Shown here: positions 20,138 through 27,436 of the stretch, piece by piece
How positions within the stretch are numbered: position 1 is the stretch's first letter
How the letters are laid out: each line of letters starts with the position of its first letter
Assembly (NCBI GenBank): GCA_016218345.1
Contig: JACREH010000018.1
Span: 1-42,020, forward strand
Direction of reading: 5' to 3'
Length of the DNA: 42,020 nt
Source of the DNA: Gammaproteobacteria bacterium
GTDB taxonomy: Bacteria > Pseudomonadota > Gammaproteobacteria > Acidiferrobacterales > UBA6901
Made by a program: the position numbers and the translations under genes
Notes under the pieces: model-generated
Database searches by the model: none
Seen by the model: only the letters and a program-made list of their open reading frames with translations
Told to the model about the DNA's origin: nothing

Positions 20138-20854
20138 ATGAGCGCCACTTCGACGTCACGCAGTAAGAGCATCGACCGCTTTTATTTTTGGACAGCAATC
20201 GTTTCGTCGTTGATCATCTTTACCGGCTTCGCCCAGACCTTCTATCTCAAGGGGCTGTTCGGCACACCGGTTCTGTCGAATCTGTTGTTGGTGCATGGGC
20301 TCGTCATGACGTTCTGGTTCGCGTTGTTTATCACCCAAACCCGGCTTGTCGCCGCCGGGCGAACCGATCTGCATCGGCGCTTGGGCGTGGTCGGCGCAAT
20401 GTGGGTGGTGCTGATAATAATTGTGGGCATGGCCACGGCCATCGATGCCGTGAGGCGCGGCGCCACCCCCGTGCCGGAAGTCACGCCGCTCATGTTCATG
20501 GCCATTCCGTTTTTCGACGTGGTAGTGTTCGCTGCGCTCGTGGGTGTGGCGCTTTGGTACCGGCGTCGAAGCGCTATTCACAAGCGGCTGATGCTGCTTG
20601 CCACCCTGAGCATCCTGGCGCCGGGCGTTGCCCGCCTCCCGCTGGATTTCATCAAGCAAGGGGGATTGCCGATGATCATTGTCCTGACACTGCTCCCCGT
20701 GATTATTTGCGTGGCCGTGGACACCGTCAGAAATCGTAGACTGCATCCGGCCTTTGGATGGGGCGGCGCATTCGTCATCGTGTCGTGGCCCTTGCGCCTG
20801 ATGGTGGCGGGCACGGCCGCCTGGACGCAATTTGCGGCCTGGTTTGCGGCGTAA
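20138..20854 (+). CDS. Integral membrane protein of unknown function
   Basis: The 238-residue product has about seven hydrophobic segments (roughly residues 15-35, 47-68, 81-103, 115-140, 149-165, 177-195 and 207-230). Conserved-looking features are VHGLVMTFWFALFITQTRLVAAGRTDLHRRLG and a later AIHKRLMLLATLSILAPGVARLP, with histidines at helix ends (His54, His80) that might bind metal or haem; that is inference only. I have seen similar unnamed membrane proteins but cannot assign a function. It opens the accessory segment between yajR and ssb. Confidence 0.75.
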   Translation: MSATSTSRSKSIDRFYFWTAIVSSLIIFTGFAQTFYLKGLFGTPVLSNLLLVHGLVMTFWFALFITQTRLVAAGRTDLHRRLGVVGAMWVVLIIIVGMATAIDAVRRGATPVPEVTPLMFMAIPFFDVVVFAALVGVALWYRRRSAIHKRLMLLATLSILAPGVARLPLDFIKQGGLPMIIVLTLLPVIICVAVDTVRNRRLHPAFGWGGAFVIVSWPLRLMVAGTAAWTQFAAWFAA

Positions 20855-20875
20855 ACGGGGCTTCGAATTAAAGCC

Positions 20876-20957
20876 CGGTAGGGTGGGCACGTTGTTTGTG
20901 CCCACGCGTTCGATTCGGAACCCGCGTGGGCAAAGTACTGTTTGCCCACCCTACGGG
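20876..20957. repeat. TAGGGTGGGCA...TGCCCACCCTA palindrome
   Basis: CCGGTAGGGTGGGCA and its near-perfect reverse complement TGCCCACCCTACGGG bracket an inner pair, TGCCCACGCG and CGCGTGGGCA. This is a nested inverted repeat placed between convergent genes. The motif is a familiar interspersed repeat in Gammaproteobacteria and could also terminate transcription from both sides. Confidence 0.75.
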
Positions 20958-20976
20958 ACTTGTTTCTCGGCTGACG

Positions 20977-21840
20977 CTACCGCGTGCCGACGATCACCGT
21001 CGCGGTTGAGCGCATCTGGACGGCGCCGTCGCGCAGCGACTGGCGCGCCAAGTCGAGGACCTCGGCCTGGATCTTATCCCGCGTGGCCGCGTCCGCCTGG
21101 GCGAGCCCGGCCACCACGGGCGCGGCGACGTCGTTCATGAACTCCCAGTACCGCTGCGGCGTATCGTGGACCATGTCGCTCGACACCTCTTCCTCGACGA
21201 TGTCTCGAAGGCCGGCCTCGGCGAACGCCTTGCGCATGTAGCCGGCGGACGCGCAGCGGAACAGGCCCGGCGCGTCCGGCGGTGGCGCCGGCATCGCCAC
21301 GTGGCGGGCGATCGTTCCCATGATGGTGGTCGCCCAGGGATTTTTCGCCGGTTCGCTCCAGACCGCGGCGCAGACCGTCGCGCCCGGCTTGGCGACGCGC
21401 GCGAATTCGCGCGCGGCGGCGGCGACGTCGGGGAAAAACATGAAGCCGAAGCGGCACAGCACGGCGTCGACGCTCGCGTCGTCGAACGGCAACACCCCCG
21501 CGTCGCACACCCGGGTCTCGACGTTGCGCAGACCGCGGCGCGCGGCGTTCTCGACCGTGACCGCCAGCATGCGCTCGGCGAGATCGGTCACCGTCACGCG
21601 ACCGCGCGGCACCCGCGTCGCGGCGGTGAGCCCCGGTTCACCGGTGCCGGCGGCGATGTCGAGGACGTTCGAGTCCTCGCGCAGCTTGGCGTGCCGGATC
21701 ATGGCCTCGCCGTACGGGGCCAGCCAGCCGAGCACCAGCGCGTCCCACTTCTTCCAGCCCGCGGAGAACCGGTCCCAGGTTTCGCGCTGTTGGTCGCGGA
21801 TCTGGTCGAGGTTCGAGGTCGTGGGTGTTTTCGTGTTCAT
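20977..21840 (-). CDS. Class I SAM-dependent methyltransferase (UbiE-like)
   Basis: From the ATG at 21840, preceded by AGAGGAAA, the product is 287 residues starting MNTKTPTTSNLDQIRDQQRETWDRFS. The track ORF is longer (390 aa) but its extra N terminus is antisense to the yajR-tail remnant and is not a real protein. SAM-binding motif I is VLDIAAGTGEPGL, and the acidic motif II region is VTVTDLAERML. The C-terminal part PQRYWEFMNDVAAPVVAGL is typical of the UbiE/COQ5-like branch. The methyl acceptor is unknown. Confidence 0.88.
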   Translation of the reverse strand: MNTKTPTTSNLDQIRDQQRETWDRFSAGWKKWDALVLGWLAPYGEAMIRHAKLREDSNVLDIAAGTGEPGLTAATRVPRGRVTVTDLAERMLAVTVENAARRGLRNVETRVCDAGVLPFDDASVDAVLCRFGFMFFPDVAAAAREFARVAKPGATVCAAVWSEPAKNPWATTIMGTIARHVAMPAPPPDAPGLFRCASAGYMRKAFAEAGLRDIVEEEVSSDMVHDTPQRYWEFMNDVAAPVVAGLAQADAATRDKIQAEVLDLARQSLRDGAVQMRSTATVIVGTR

Positions 21841-21874
21841 GGTGGTTTCCTCTGTCTGAGTCATGCATCCGGCT

Positions 21875-21906
21875 GGGGAATAAGGGTTGCGTCCCCTATA
21901 TTTTCG
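21875..21906 (+). repeat. AATAAGGGTNGCGTCC repeat, copy 2
   Basis: GGGGAATAAGGGTTGCGTCC is the direct counterpart of the copy at 20032-20062. It lies just upstream of the methyltransferase start, on the opposite strand to that gene. Confidence 0.65.
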
Positions 21907-22063
21907 AAGGTTACCTGGCGGTTGTGACCGCGTTGAACGACGTGATGCGGGTAGTGCGCTATGACGACTCTTGCCATCCGTGGTATGGCAATCTCCTTGC
22001 CTTTTGTTCACTTTTGGGTGAGTGTACGTGTGGAAAATAAATCTGTCACCTTTTTGCCGTCGA

Positions 22064-22219
22064 ACCCCGGCGCAGGCCGAAAAACTCGCCAAGAAACTCG
22101 CCGCCATCCCGGGCGTGGCCGAGGCCATCATCATCGCCGAGGAGGGCATCGCCTACCTCAAGGTCGATGCCGGCGCGCTGGATGAGCGGGCGTTGAATAA
22201 GTTTTCGGTCGCGTTGTGA
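22064..22219 (+). pseudogene. Remnant of a second yajR 3' end (YAM domain)
   Basis: About 155 bases match the last 155 bases of yajR with roughly 20 differences counted by eye. They encode TPAQAEKLAKKLAAIPGVAEA and IIIAEEGIAYLKVDAGALDERAL up to a stop at the same place. Homology begins abruptly at ACCCCGGCGCA, and there is no transporter upstream. In the first two thirds most differences are at third codon positions or conservative, so the copy diverged while part of a working gene. It most likely came with an incoming homologous segment and is not expected to be expressed as a functional protein. Confidence 0.85.
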
Positions 22220-22256
22220 AATGCTGAGCGCCCAGAATCCTTTTTCTTGCTTCTGA

Positions 22257-23042
22257 CTACCGAAAGATGCGTGTGAAGAAGGCCTTCATTTCGGCCCAGG
22301 ACTTTCGGTCGGCTTCGGCATCGTAGGCGACCGGCAGATTGTATTTCTTCGCGAGTGCATCGGCGTCCGGGCGGGAGAAAAGATGCTTTGTCCCGGGGTA
22401 GTCGACGAACTTGTAGTCCGCCTTTGCGGCCGCCATCTCCTGCTTGAACGTGCTGACTTGCTCCGGCGGGATCATGGCATCCTCCGCGGCGTTCAGCACG
22501 AGGATCTTCGCCTTGATCCCGCCCTTGGACGCGGGATGCTGCGTCGTCAGGTCGCCGTAGAAATTCACCACCCCGGCGATATCCACCCCCTGACGGGCCA
22601 TCTCGAGCACCGTGCTGCCGCCGAATGAGTAGCCGATGGCGGCGATGCGCTTGGCGTCCACCGTGCCGTGCTTTCCCAAGACATCGCGCGCGGCGTTGAA
22701 GCGAGCCTTCATCACGGGCAGGTTGCCCCGGACCGTGCCGGAGAGTTTTCCGGCGTCGTCGGGATGCTCCACCTGCTTGCCATTGCCGTACATATCCACC
22801 GCCAGCGCGGTGTAGCCGAGCGCGGCCAGCGCGCGAGCTCGGTCGCGCACGAAGTCGCCGTGCCCCCACCAGTCGTGTATTACCAGCACGCCCGGGTGCT
22901 TGCCCTGAACGGCATCGTCGTAGGCGAGATAACCCTTGAGCACCGTGTCACCCGCCCGGTACGTTGTTTCTTCGCCTTTGACGGCGGCGAAGGTCGGCGC
23001 GACGGACAGCGCCAACACCAAACCAAGTAATAATCTGAACAT
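22257..23042 (-). CDS. Secreted dienelactone hydrolase-family protein
   Basis: The 261-residue product has a signal peptide (MFRLLLGLVLALSVAPTFA, cleavage after AFA) and an alpha/beta-hydrolase domain. The nucleophile elbow is GYSFGG, with serine where classical dienelactone hydrolases have cysteine (GYCxGG). The acid is probably Asp in NAAEDAMIPP and the histidine is in GTKHLFSRP. Substrate is unknown; periplasmic location is inferred. It lies 73 bases downstream of, and co-directional with, the AraC-type gene, which may control it. Confidence 0.88.
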   Translation of the reverse strand: MFRLLLGLVLALSVAPTFAAVKGEETTYRAGDTVLKGYLAYDDAVQGKHPGVLVIHDWWGHGDFVRDRARALAALGYTALAVDMYGNGKQVEHPDDAGKLSGTVRGNLPVMKARFNAARDVLGKHGTVDAKRIAAIGYSFGGSTVLEMARQGVDIAGVVNFYGDLTTQHPASKGGIKAKILVLNAAEDAMIPPEQVSTFKQEMAAAKADYKFVDYPGTKHLFSRPDADALAKKYNLPVAYDAEADRKSWAEMKAFFTRIFR

Positions 23043-23115
23043 GACACCCTCCTTGACTGCATGGTTGTGGAGTATCGCCCGGATGTGCCACGGACGATAC
23101 AGGCAGGATGTCAGA

Positions 23116-24006
23116 TCAGGCGATCGTGGGATGTCCGCGAACGTCCAGTTTCTTCCCGGTTTCGCTCACTGTGGTGCGCAGCGCCTTGGGAGGTAATCCG
23201 AAGCGCTTGTGGAAATTGGTGGTGAAGCGCGGTACCGACTGGTATCCGCAATCGTAGGCGATGCGGTAAACCGGATGAGACGTCTGGAGTAGCAAGGTCA
23301 GCGCCGTGCCCAGCCGCAACTCATGCAGCAATTCGCGGAAGCCGGTATTTTCAGCCTTCAGGTGGCGGCGCAGGGCGCTCTCGCTGGTGCCCAGGCGCTG
23401 GCACACCTCGCCGATTTCCCACGCGCGTGCGATGTCGGTGGCAAGCAGCGTGCGCACGCGCCGGCTCCAGCTCTCTCCCGCGAAGGCATATGCTAGCAAT
23501 CGTGGATCCTGCTTGGCCAGGATAAGCAGAATCTCCAACAGGCGGTGGTCGCGCAGGTGCGGATCGCCGTTGCTGCCGAGGTAATGTTTGACCGCCTCGA
23601 CCAGCGTGGCATCGTGTTCGAATTTGAGTATGCCAACCGCTTTCTGAATCGCGATAGGTTCGATCTTGTGCGCCATGCGGAGCCGTTCCAGGTCGTCATC
23701 CCGGAAGGGAATGAGCAGCGCCTTGTAATTATGACCGTGCGGATCAACCTCGTTGCGCATCGAAAAATGGGATGGCGCCGGGACGGCGATGGTGGTTCCC
23801 GCCTCGCACGTCATGGTCCCCGGCGCATCGAAGATCCGCTTGCGACCGGACAGAACCATGATAATGCACGGTTCGTAAAACGGAATCTGCCGGATGTGAA
23901 CGGTGTTGTCGCAGGAGATCAGCCCGCAGTCTTTCAGCGGTGTGCGTCCTCGCGGGTTTACCAAACCCGTTTTGAGCGTTTCGACTAATGCTAAAATTTC
24001 GCTCAT
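23116..24006 (-). CDS. AraC-family transcriptional regulator
   Basis: The 296-residue product has an N-terminal AraC-type effector domain (about residues 10-170; IRQIPFYEPCIIMVLSGRKRIF, TTIAVPAPSHFSM) and a C-terminal double helix-turn-helix (about residues 190-285; EVCQRLGTSESALRRHLKAENTGFRELLHELRLG and YDCGYQSVPRFTTNFHKRFG). The effector is unknown. It is divergent from ssb and upstream of the dienelactone-hydrolase gene. Its position in the segment inserted between yajR and ssb suggests it belongs to the accessory set. Confidence 0.92.
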   Translation of the reverse strand: MSEILALVETLKTGLVNPRGRTPLKDCGLISCDNTVHIRQIPFYEPCIIMVLSGRKRIFDAPGTMTCEAGTTIAVPAPSHFSMRNEVDPHGHNYKALLIPFRDDDLERLRMAHKIEPIAIQKAVGILKFEHDATLVEAVKHYLGSNGDPHLRDHRLLEILLILAKQDPRLLAYAFAGESWSRRVRTLLATDIARAWEIGEVCQRLGTSESALRRHLKAENTGFRELLHELRLGTALTLLLQTSHPVYRIAYDCGYQSVPRFTTNFHKRFGLPPKALRTTVSETGKKLDVRGHPTIA

Positions 24007-24220
24007 ATCGGAACCCCGGATCAGATTCCAGTTTTTTCTAATATACTCCCACCCGTTTTCCGATGCGAACGCGACCGTCTTTCGGTGTTGCCCCCGTGGC
24101 CATGCGTGAAAAAATGGAAAAAAGAACCGATTTCAACGGCGCTCCCTCGCTTGTTGTGATTGGAGAAACAGCATACGCCCGCGCCTCCCGAGTCGGCAAG
24201 CCGCGCGGTTTTTTCCGACT

Positions 24221-24249
24221 TTGCATCTTTTCAGAATTATCGTTTAAGA
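24221..24249 (+). promoter_or_regulatory. Candidate ssb promoter
   Basis: TTGCAT (24221-24226) and TTAAGA (24244-24249) are 17 bases apart, about 80 bases before the ssb ATG, within the 322-base gap between the AraC-type gene and ssb. No LexA box is visible. The rest of that gap shows no convincing gene; the ORF at 24063-24371 overlaps ssb out of frame. Confidence 0.5.
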
Positions 24250-24328
24250 TGCCCATTCCCTTAACCGCCCCAGAGCATCGGTACATCCGACAACTCAGTA
24301 CTCCGGGGCTCAACGCAGGAGAAATACC

Positions 24329-24796
24329 ATGGCACGTGGTGTCAATAAAGTCATACTGGTCGGTCACTTAGGCAAGGATCCTGAAGTTCGTTATTCCCCC
24401 AACGGCGGCGCGGTCGCGAATATCACGCTCGCCACCAGCGAATCCTGGAAGGACAAAACCAGCGGCGAGAAGCAGGAGCGCACCGAGTGGCACCGGGTGG
24501 TGTTCTTCGGCCGTCTGGCCGAGATCGCCGGCGAATACCTGAAGAAGGGCGCGCAAATCTACGTCGAGGGCCGCCTCCAGACCCGCAAGTGGCAGGACAA
24601 GGAAGGCAAGGACCGCTACACCACCGAGATCGTCGCCAACGAGATGCAGATGCTCGGCAGCCGCGAGGGCCGCGGCGCGCCGCCGGCCGAGGCCGAGACT
24701 GAATCCGCCGGCGCCGCTGCGCCGCGTGGCGGCAACGGTGGTGGTTCCGCTCCCAAGAAGACCGCGGACGATTTTGACGACGACATTCCGTTTTGA
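24329..24796 (+). CDS. ssb: Single-stranded DNA-binding protein
   Basis: The 155-residue product has the OB-fold (residues 1-110; [66 protein letters not shown]), a short Gly/Pro/Ala-rich linker, and the acidic tip DFDDDIPF that recruits repair and replication partners. An AGGAGA ribosome-binding site precedes the ATG. A uvrA - yajR-type MFS - ssb grouping is familiar in Gammaproteobacteria; here four extra genes intervene. Confidence 0.98.
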   Translation: MARGVNKVILVGHLGKDPEVRYSPNGGAVANITLATSESWKDKTSGEKQERTEWHRVVFFGRLAEIAGEYLKKGAQIYVEGRLQTRKWQDKEGKDRYTTEIVANEMQMLGSREGRGAPPAEAETESAGAAAPRGGNGGGSAPKKTADDFDDDIPF

Positions 24797-24800
24797 GTGA

Positions 24801-24823
24801 GCGGGCGGGATTGCCCCGCCCGC
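24801..24823 (+). terminator. Hairpin after ssb
   Basis: GCGGGCGGG (24801-24809) pairs with CCCGCCCGC (24815-24823) over ATTGC, four bases after the ssb stop. The following sequence is not T-rich, so termination may be weak or Rho-assisted. Confidence 0.6.
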
Positions 24824-24846
24824 GATCACGCTTAATTGTTCGTTTT

Positions 24847-25548
24847 TGTATCGCCTGCGGCGATAGTTTTTACTTGCGGTTCCCGCACCGCGGGCGGGGT
24901 ACTTAGACTCAGACCCTCCCTGGTCTTCGCCCTGACGGGCAGACCTTAACGCGGTCTGGCCAAATTCGCTCCCAGCGATTTTGTCTTGTCGCGACAAGAA
25001 AGTACCCAAAGAAGCGCCTCCCCTCCGGCGCGAATACCCCTGCGCTTCTCGACCGAGGCGGGGGTTGGCCGACAGGACTGTCCCTGTCCTGCGGCCAACG
25101 CGCGTATCCCATACGCGCCCCTATCGGGCCTGATCCGCCTCGGCCTCCGATGCTCGGCGCGCCGGAAAGGGGAAACGTCAACAGCCCAACCATCAAAACC
25201 ACAACATCTAAGCCCTAATGTTTTTGGGTGTGGGGTCAGTTTTTTTGGTTCGGGTGTCGCCCCCTTGAGTCGCACCGAGCACCGGAGGGCGGCGAGGATA
25301 AGGCCCGCATGGATTTATCATGCGGGGCGCGTATGGGATACGCGCGTTTTTCGCAGTACACGGACGTACTGTCGAAAAACCCCCTCGCCGACCGAGGAGC
25401 GGAGGGCACCCCACCCTAACGCGCAAAGCGCGTTAGGGTGGGGTGCGACGATGGGGAAAAATGGCTTTGGTGACTTTCGCCGAAACGAAAGTCACTCGCA
25501 CGCGCGGCGACACGCGCATGAAAAATGACATCGCCGGATGGCGATACA
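24847..25548. repeat. Composite structured inverted-repeat element, copy 2 (inverted, with internal insertion)
   Basis: This is the same element as copy 1 in opposite orientation, between convergent ssb and the acetolactate synthase-type gene. Arm A (about 24984-25175) is nearly identical to copy 1 arm A (roughly 5 differences in 200 bases by eye). Arm B (about 25255-25548) is more diverged but keeps every stem, including the perfect 19-bp stem at 25406-25446. The tips are ATCGCC-N-GGCGAT, with GTTCGT-like flanks on both sides. A 79-base insertion (24905-24983) splits the GTACTT/TCTTGTCGCGAC arm of the left hairpin. ORFs across it are considered spurious. Confidence 0.85.
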
Positions 25549-25584
25549 AAATACGAACAGCGGGCGTTGCCTACCCGGCAACGC

Positions 25585-27222
25585 TTACGTCGGGCAAACC
25601 AATTCCCCCAAATGCTGCGTGAGCTGCATGTTCTCCTCCCGCCCGATCGGGACATGAATGACCACCGGTACAGTCTGTTCGAAGCCCCATTTGAGCGCCG
25701 GGCCGAGTTCGTCGGCGGTGTGGATGTGCACGCCCCGGCAGCCGAACGATTCGGCGAGCTTGACCCAGTCGGGGTTGGCGAATTCGACGGCGGTGGCGCG
25801 GCCGTAGCGGTTGCGTTGTTTCCAGTCGATCAGGCCGTAGCGGCCGTCCTCCCAGACCAGCAGCACGAACGGCGCGTTGACGCGGACCGCGGTTTCCAGC
25901 TCCTGGATGTTCATGAGCGCGCCGCCGTCGCCGGCCACGGCCAGCACCTTGCGTTCCGGGTGCACCAGCTTGGCGGCGATCGCGCCGGGCAGGGCGATGC
26001 CCATGCTGGCGAAGCCGTTGGAGATGATGCAGGTGTTCGGCAGGTAGGTGGGGTAGAGGCGCGCGATCCAGATCTTGTGCGCGCCGACGTCGGAGATAAG
26101 AATGTCCTCGGGGCCGAGCGCGGCGCGTGCCTCGGCGATGACGCGCTGCGGCTTCATCGGGAACGAGGCGTCGTCGTGGAACAGGTCGATCTCGCGCTGG
26201 ATGGCGCCGTGCAGCTTGTGGATCGGCCCGCTTTTCCACGGTGTCAGTTGTTCCAGGATTTGCGACAGCGCCACGCGGCAATCGCCGTTGACCTCCTGCG
26301 CCGGCATGTAATAGCTGTCGACCTCGGCCGGGGTCTGATCGATGTGCAGCACCTTGATGCGTTTTTCCGGGTTCCAGCTACGCGGGGCGTATTCGACCAG
26401 GTCGTAACCGATGCTGATCACGACGTCGGCGCGGTCGAAGCCGCAATTGATGTAGTCGCGCGCCTGCATGCCGAGCGTGCTGAGCGACAGCGGGTGGTCG
26501 TGGGGGATGACGCCCTTGCCCATGAAGGTGTGGGCCACCGGAATATTGAGGGTCTCGGCGAAGTGGATCAGGTAGCGGCTGCTGTGGCCGCGGATCACGC
26601 CGTTGCCGGCCAGGATCAGCGGATACTTCGCGGTCTTGAGCAGCGCCACGGCGGCGTCGATCTGGCTCTTGCGCGCCACGTGCGCCTTGGGGTCGGCGGG
26701 GGCGAGCGGCACGACGTCCGCCGGCACCGCCTCCAGCGCCACGTCCTCGGGCAAGTCGATGTGGGTGGCGCCGGGGCGCTCCATCTGGGCGTGGCGGAAC
26801 GCCGTGCGCACCGCCTCGGCCACCGTCACCGAACGCTTGATCTGCATGTTCCATTTGGTGATCGGCTCGAACAACGACACCAGGTCGAGATATTGATGGG
26901 ATTTCTTGTGGGTGCGATCGAGGCTCGCCTGGCCGGTGATGGCCACGAGCGGCGCGCGGTCGCAATCGGCGTCGGCCACGCCGGTGACCAGGTTGGTCGC
27001 GCCCGGCCCGAGCGTGGCCATGCACACCCCGGCCTTGCCGGTGAGCCGGCCGGTGACGTCGGCCATGAACGCCGCGCCCTGTTCGTGGCGGGTGATCACG
27101 AGTTCGATCCCGGCCTCGGCCATGGCCTCGATCAGCTCCATGATCTCCTCGCCGGGCAGGGTGAAAACCCGGCGCACGCCTTCGTTCTTGAGGCAGGCGA
27201 CCAGGGCTTGAGCGGTGTTCAT
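25585..27222 (-). CDS. Acetolactate synthase-type ThDP-dependent enzyme
   Basis: The 545-residue product has the three-domain ThDP enzyme layout. The catalytic glutamate is Glu47 in ITRHEQGAAFMADVTGR. The middle FAD/DHS-like domain follows (PLILAGNGVIRG), and the C-terminal ThDP site has VAGDGGALMNIQELETAVR. Overall it matches the stand-alone catabolic type of acetolactate synthase that joins two pyruvates to acetolactate, and no regulatory small-subunit gene is adjacent. Another 2-oxoacid-dependent carboligase cannot be excluded. GGAG precedes the ATG. It is convergent with ssb across the composite element and divergent from the Crp-rhodanese gene. Confidence 0.85.
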   Translation of the reverse strand: MNTAQALVACLKNEGVRRVFTLPGEEIMELIEAMAEAGIELVITRHEQGAAFMADVTGRLTGKAGVCMATLGPGATNLVTGVADADCDRAPLVAITGQASLDRTHKKSHQYLDLVSLFEPITKWNMQIKRSVTVAEAVRTAFRHAQMERPGATHIDLPEDVALEAVPADVVPLAPADPKAHVARKSQIDAAVALLKTAKYPLILAGNGVIRGHSSRYLIHFAETLNIPVAHTFMGKGVIPHDHPLSLSTLGMQARDYINCGFDRADVVISIGYDLVEYAPRSWNPEKRIKVLHIDQTPAEVDSYYMPAQEVNGDCRVALSQILEQLTPWKSGPIHKLHGAIQREIDLFHDDASFPMKPQRVIAEARAALGPEDILISDVGAHKIWIARLYPTYLPNTCIISNGFASMGIALPGAIAAKLVHPERKVLAVAGDGGALMNIQELETAVRVNAPFVLLVWEDGRYGLIDWKQRNRYGRATAVEFANPDWVKLAESFGCRGVHIHTADELGPALKWGFEQTVPVVIHVPIGREENMQLTQHLGELVCPT

Positions 27223-27436
27223 GCCGGGTACTCCATATTATTGTTCGCGATTATTGTTTGCGGCGCGCAGATGCTATCTAAACATATAGACCATCGCCCG
27301 GTTTGTCGATTCAGGGCGCCGGCATTCCCGGCGCGTGCGTCCGATCGGTCGCCGGAATCCGGCTAAGCTGTTATTTATACGGGACAAAACCCTGGAGGCC
27401 GGCACGCGGTTACGCTATCCTCCCGCGACAGGGGTG
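27223..27436. other. Divergent intergenic region with a small hairpin
   Basis: The spacer separates two divergent genes and should hold both promoters, but no convincing -35/-10 pair stands out. A perfect 7-bp hairpin GCGCCGG-CATTC-CCGGCGC lies at 27316-27334. The sequence around 27241-27290 is AT-richer than its surroundings. Confidence 0.4.

Noticed and set aside
21841-22149. N-terminal extension of the methyltransferase ORF to 390 residues
   Set aside because: The extension is antisense to the yajR-tail remnant and intergenic sequence; the ATG at 21840 has a good ribosome-binding site and begins family-like sequence.
24063-24371. 102-residue ORF upstream of ssb
   Set aside because: It overlaps the ssb start out of frame, contains the promoter candidate and has no recognisable domain.
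25525-27366. 613-residue plus-strand ORF opposite the acetolactate synthase-type gene
   Set aside because: It is antisense to a complete enzyme with all ThDP motifs, has His/Arg/Asp-rich shadow composition and shows no family resemblance.
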